A stretch of 11,982 bases of DNA from Baffinella frigidus. Its lineage: Eukaryota > Cryptophyceae > Cryptomonadales > Baffinellaceae. Within the stretch, counting starts at the first letter, position 1, and each line of letters begins with the position of its first letter. Positions 11,947 through 11,982 of this stretch are shown one piece after another. A program made the translations under genes and the position numbers. The notes below the pieces were generated by a model that had not been told where the DNA came from, did no database searches, and worked only from the letters and a program-made list of their open reading frames with translations. Location: NCBI GenBank assembly GCA_026770585.1, contig MU646490.1, positions 615,934-627,915 on the forward strand, given 5' to 3'.

Positions 11947-11982
11947 GCGGACATGAACGAAGACTGGGAATATACTCGGGTG
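11947..11982 (+). CDS. Unrecognised TPR-containing gene, possible exon 9, cut by window edge
   Basis: Follows GGGATGCAG and reads ADMNEDWEYTRV in phase 0 to the end of the window. Phase agrees with exon 8 at 11121. The exon continues outside, so its length and donor are unknown. A copy with a stop lies about 270 bases upstream. Confidence 0.45.

Overview
The window looks like nuclear DNA of a eukaryote, most likely an alga with plant-type telomeres. The evidence is short exons bounded by AG/GT signals, long spacers of degenerate CCCTAAA heptamers (the C-rich strand of TTTAGGG telomere repeat), and no bacterial gene layout. A minus-strand protein with a signal peptide followed by an RLRGG motif recalls what I remember of cryptophyte algae such as Guillardia; that assignment is a weak guess.

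Layout. 1-1702, plus strand: the 3' end of a kinesin-light-chain-like TPR gene. Four exons (354-433, 725-966, 1186-1359, 1586-1702) join in phase to give about 203 residues and a stop. Its three complete introns are largely made of CCCTAAA-like repeat. 1703-3170: no gene seen, but several palindromic, MITE-like elements. 3176-3928, minus strand: a single-exon secreted or organelle-targeted acidic coiled-coil protein, with a weaker minus-strand reading frame upstream (4001-4279). 4605-11982, plus strand: a second, unrecognised multi-exon gene. Eight candidate exons (4605-4688, 6121-6199, 7555-7630, 8181-8301, 8545-8629, 9242-9294, 10239-10283, 11035-11121) keep one reading frame through all seven junctions and encode 210 codons. 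A ninth candidate (11947-11982) runs off the edge. Exons two to four form a TPR-like helical region; the rest matches nothing I can name.

The most striking property is how the introns are built. They consist of telomere-like heptamers in one orientation relative to transcription, plus decayed partial copies of the adjacent exons or exon-intron junctions. Such copies are visible for the first TPR exon and for six of the eight exons of the second gene, plus its ninth candidate. The two genes have no evident functional link. What they share is this intron architecture, suggesting repeated local duplication, break repair or telomere-repeat insertion in one chromosomal neighbourhood. All exon models come from reading frame, phase and splice dinucleotides only; no transcript or database evidence was available.
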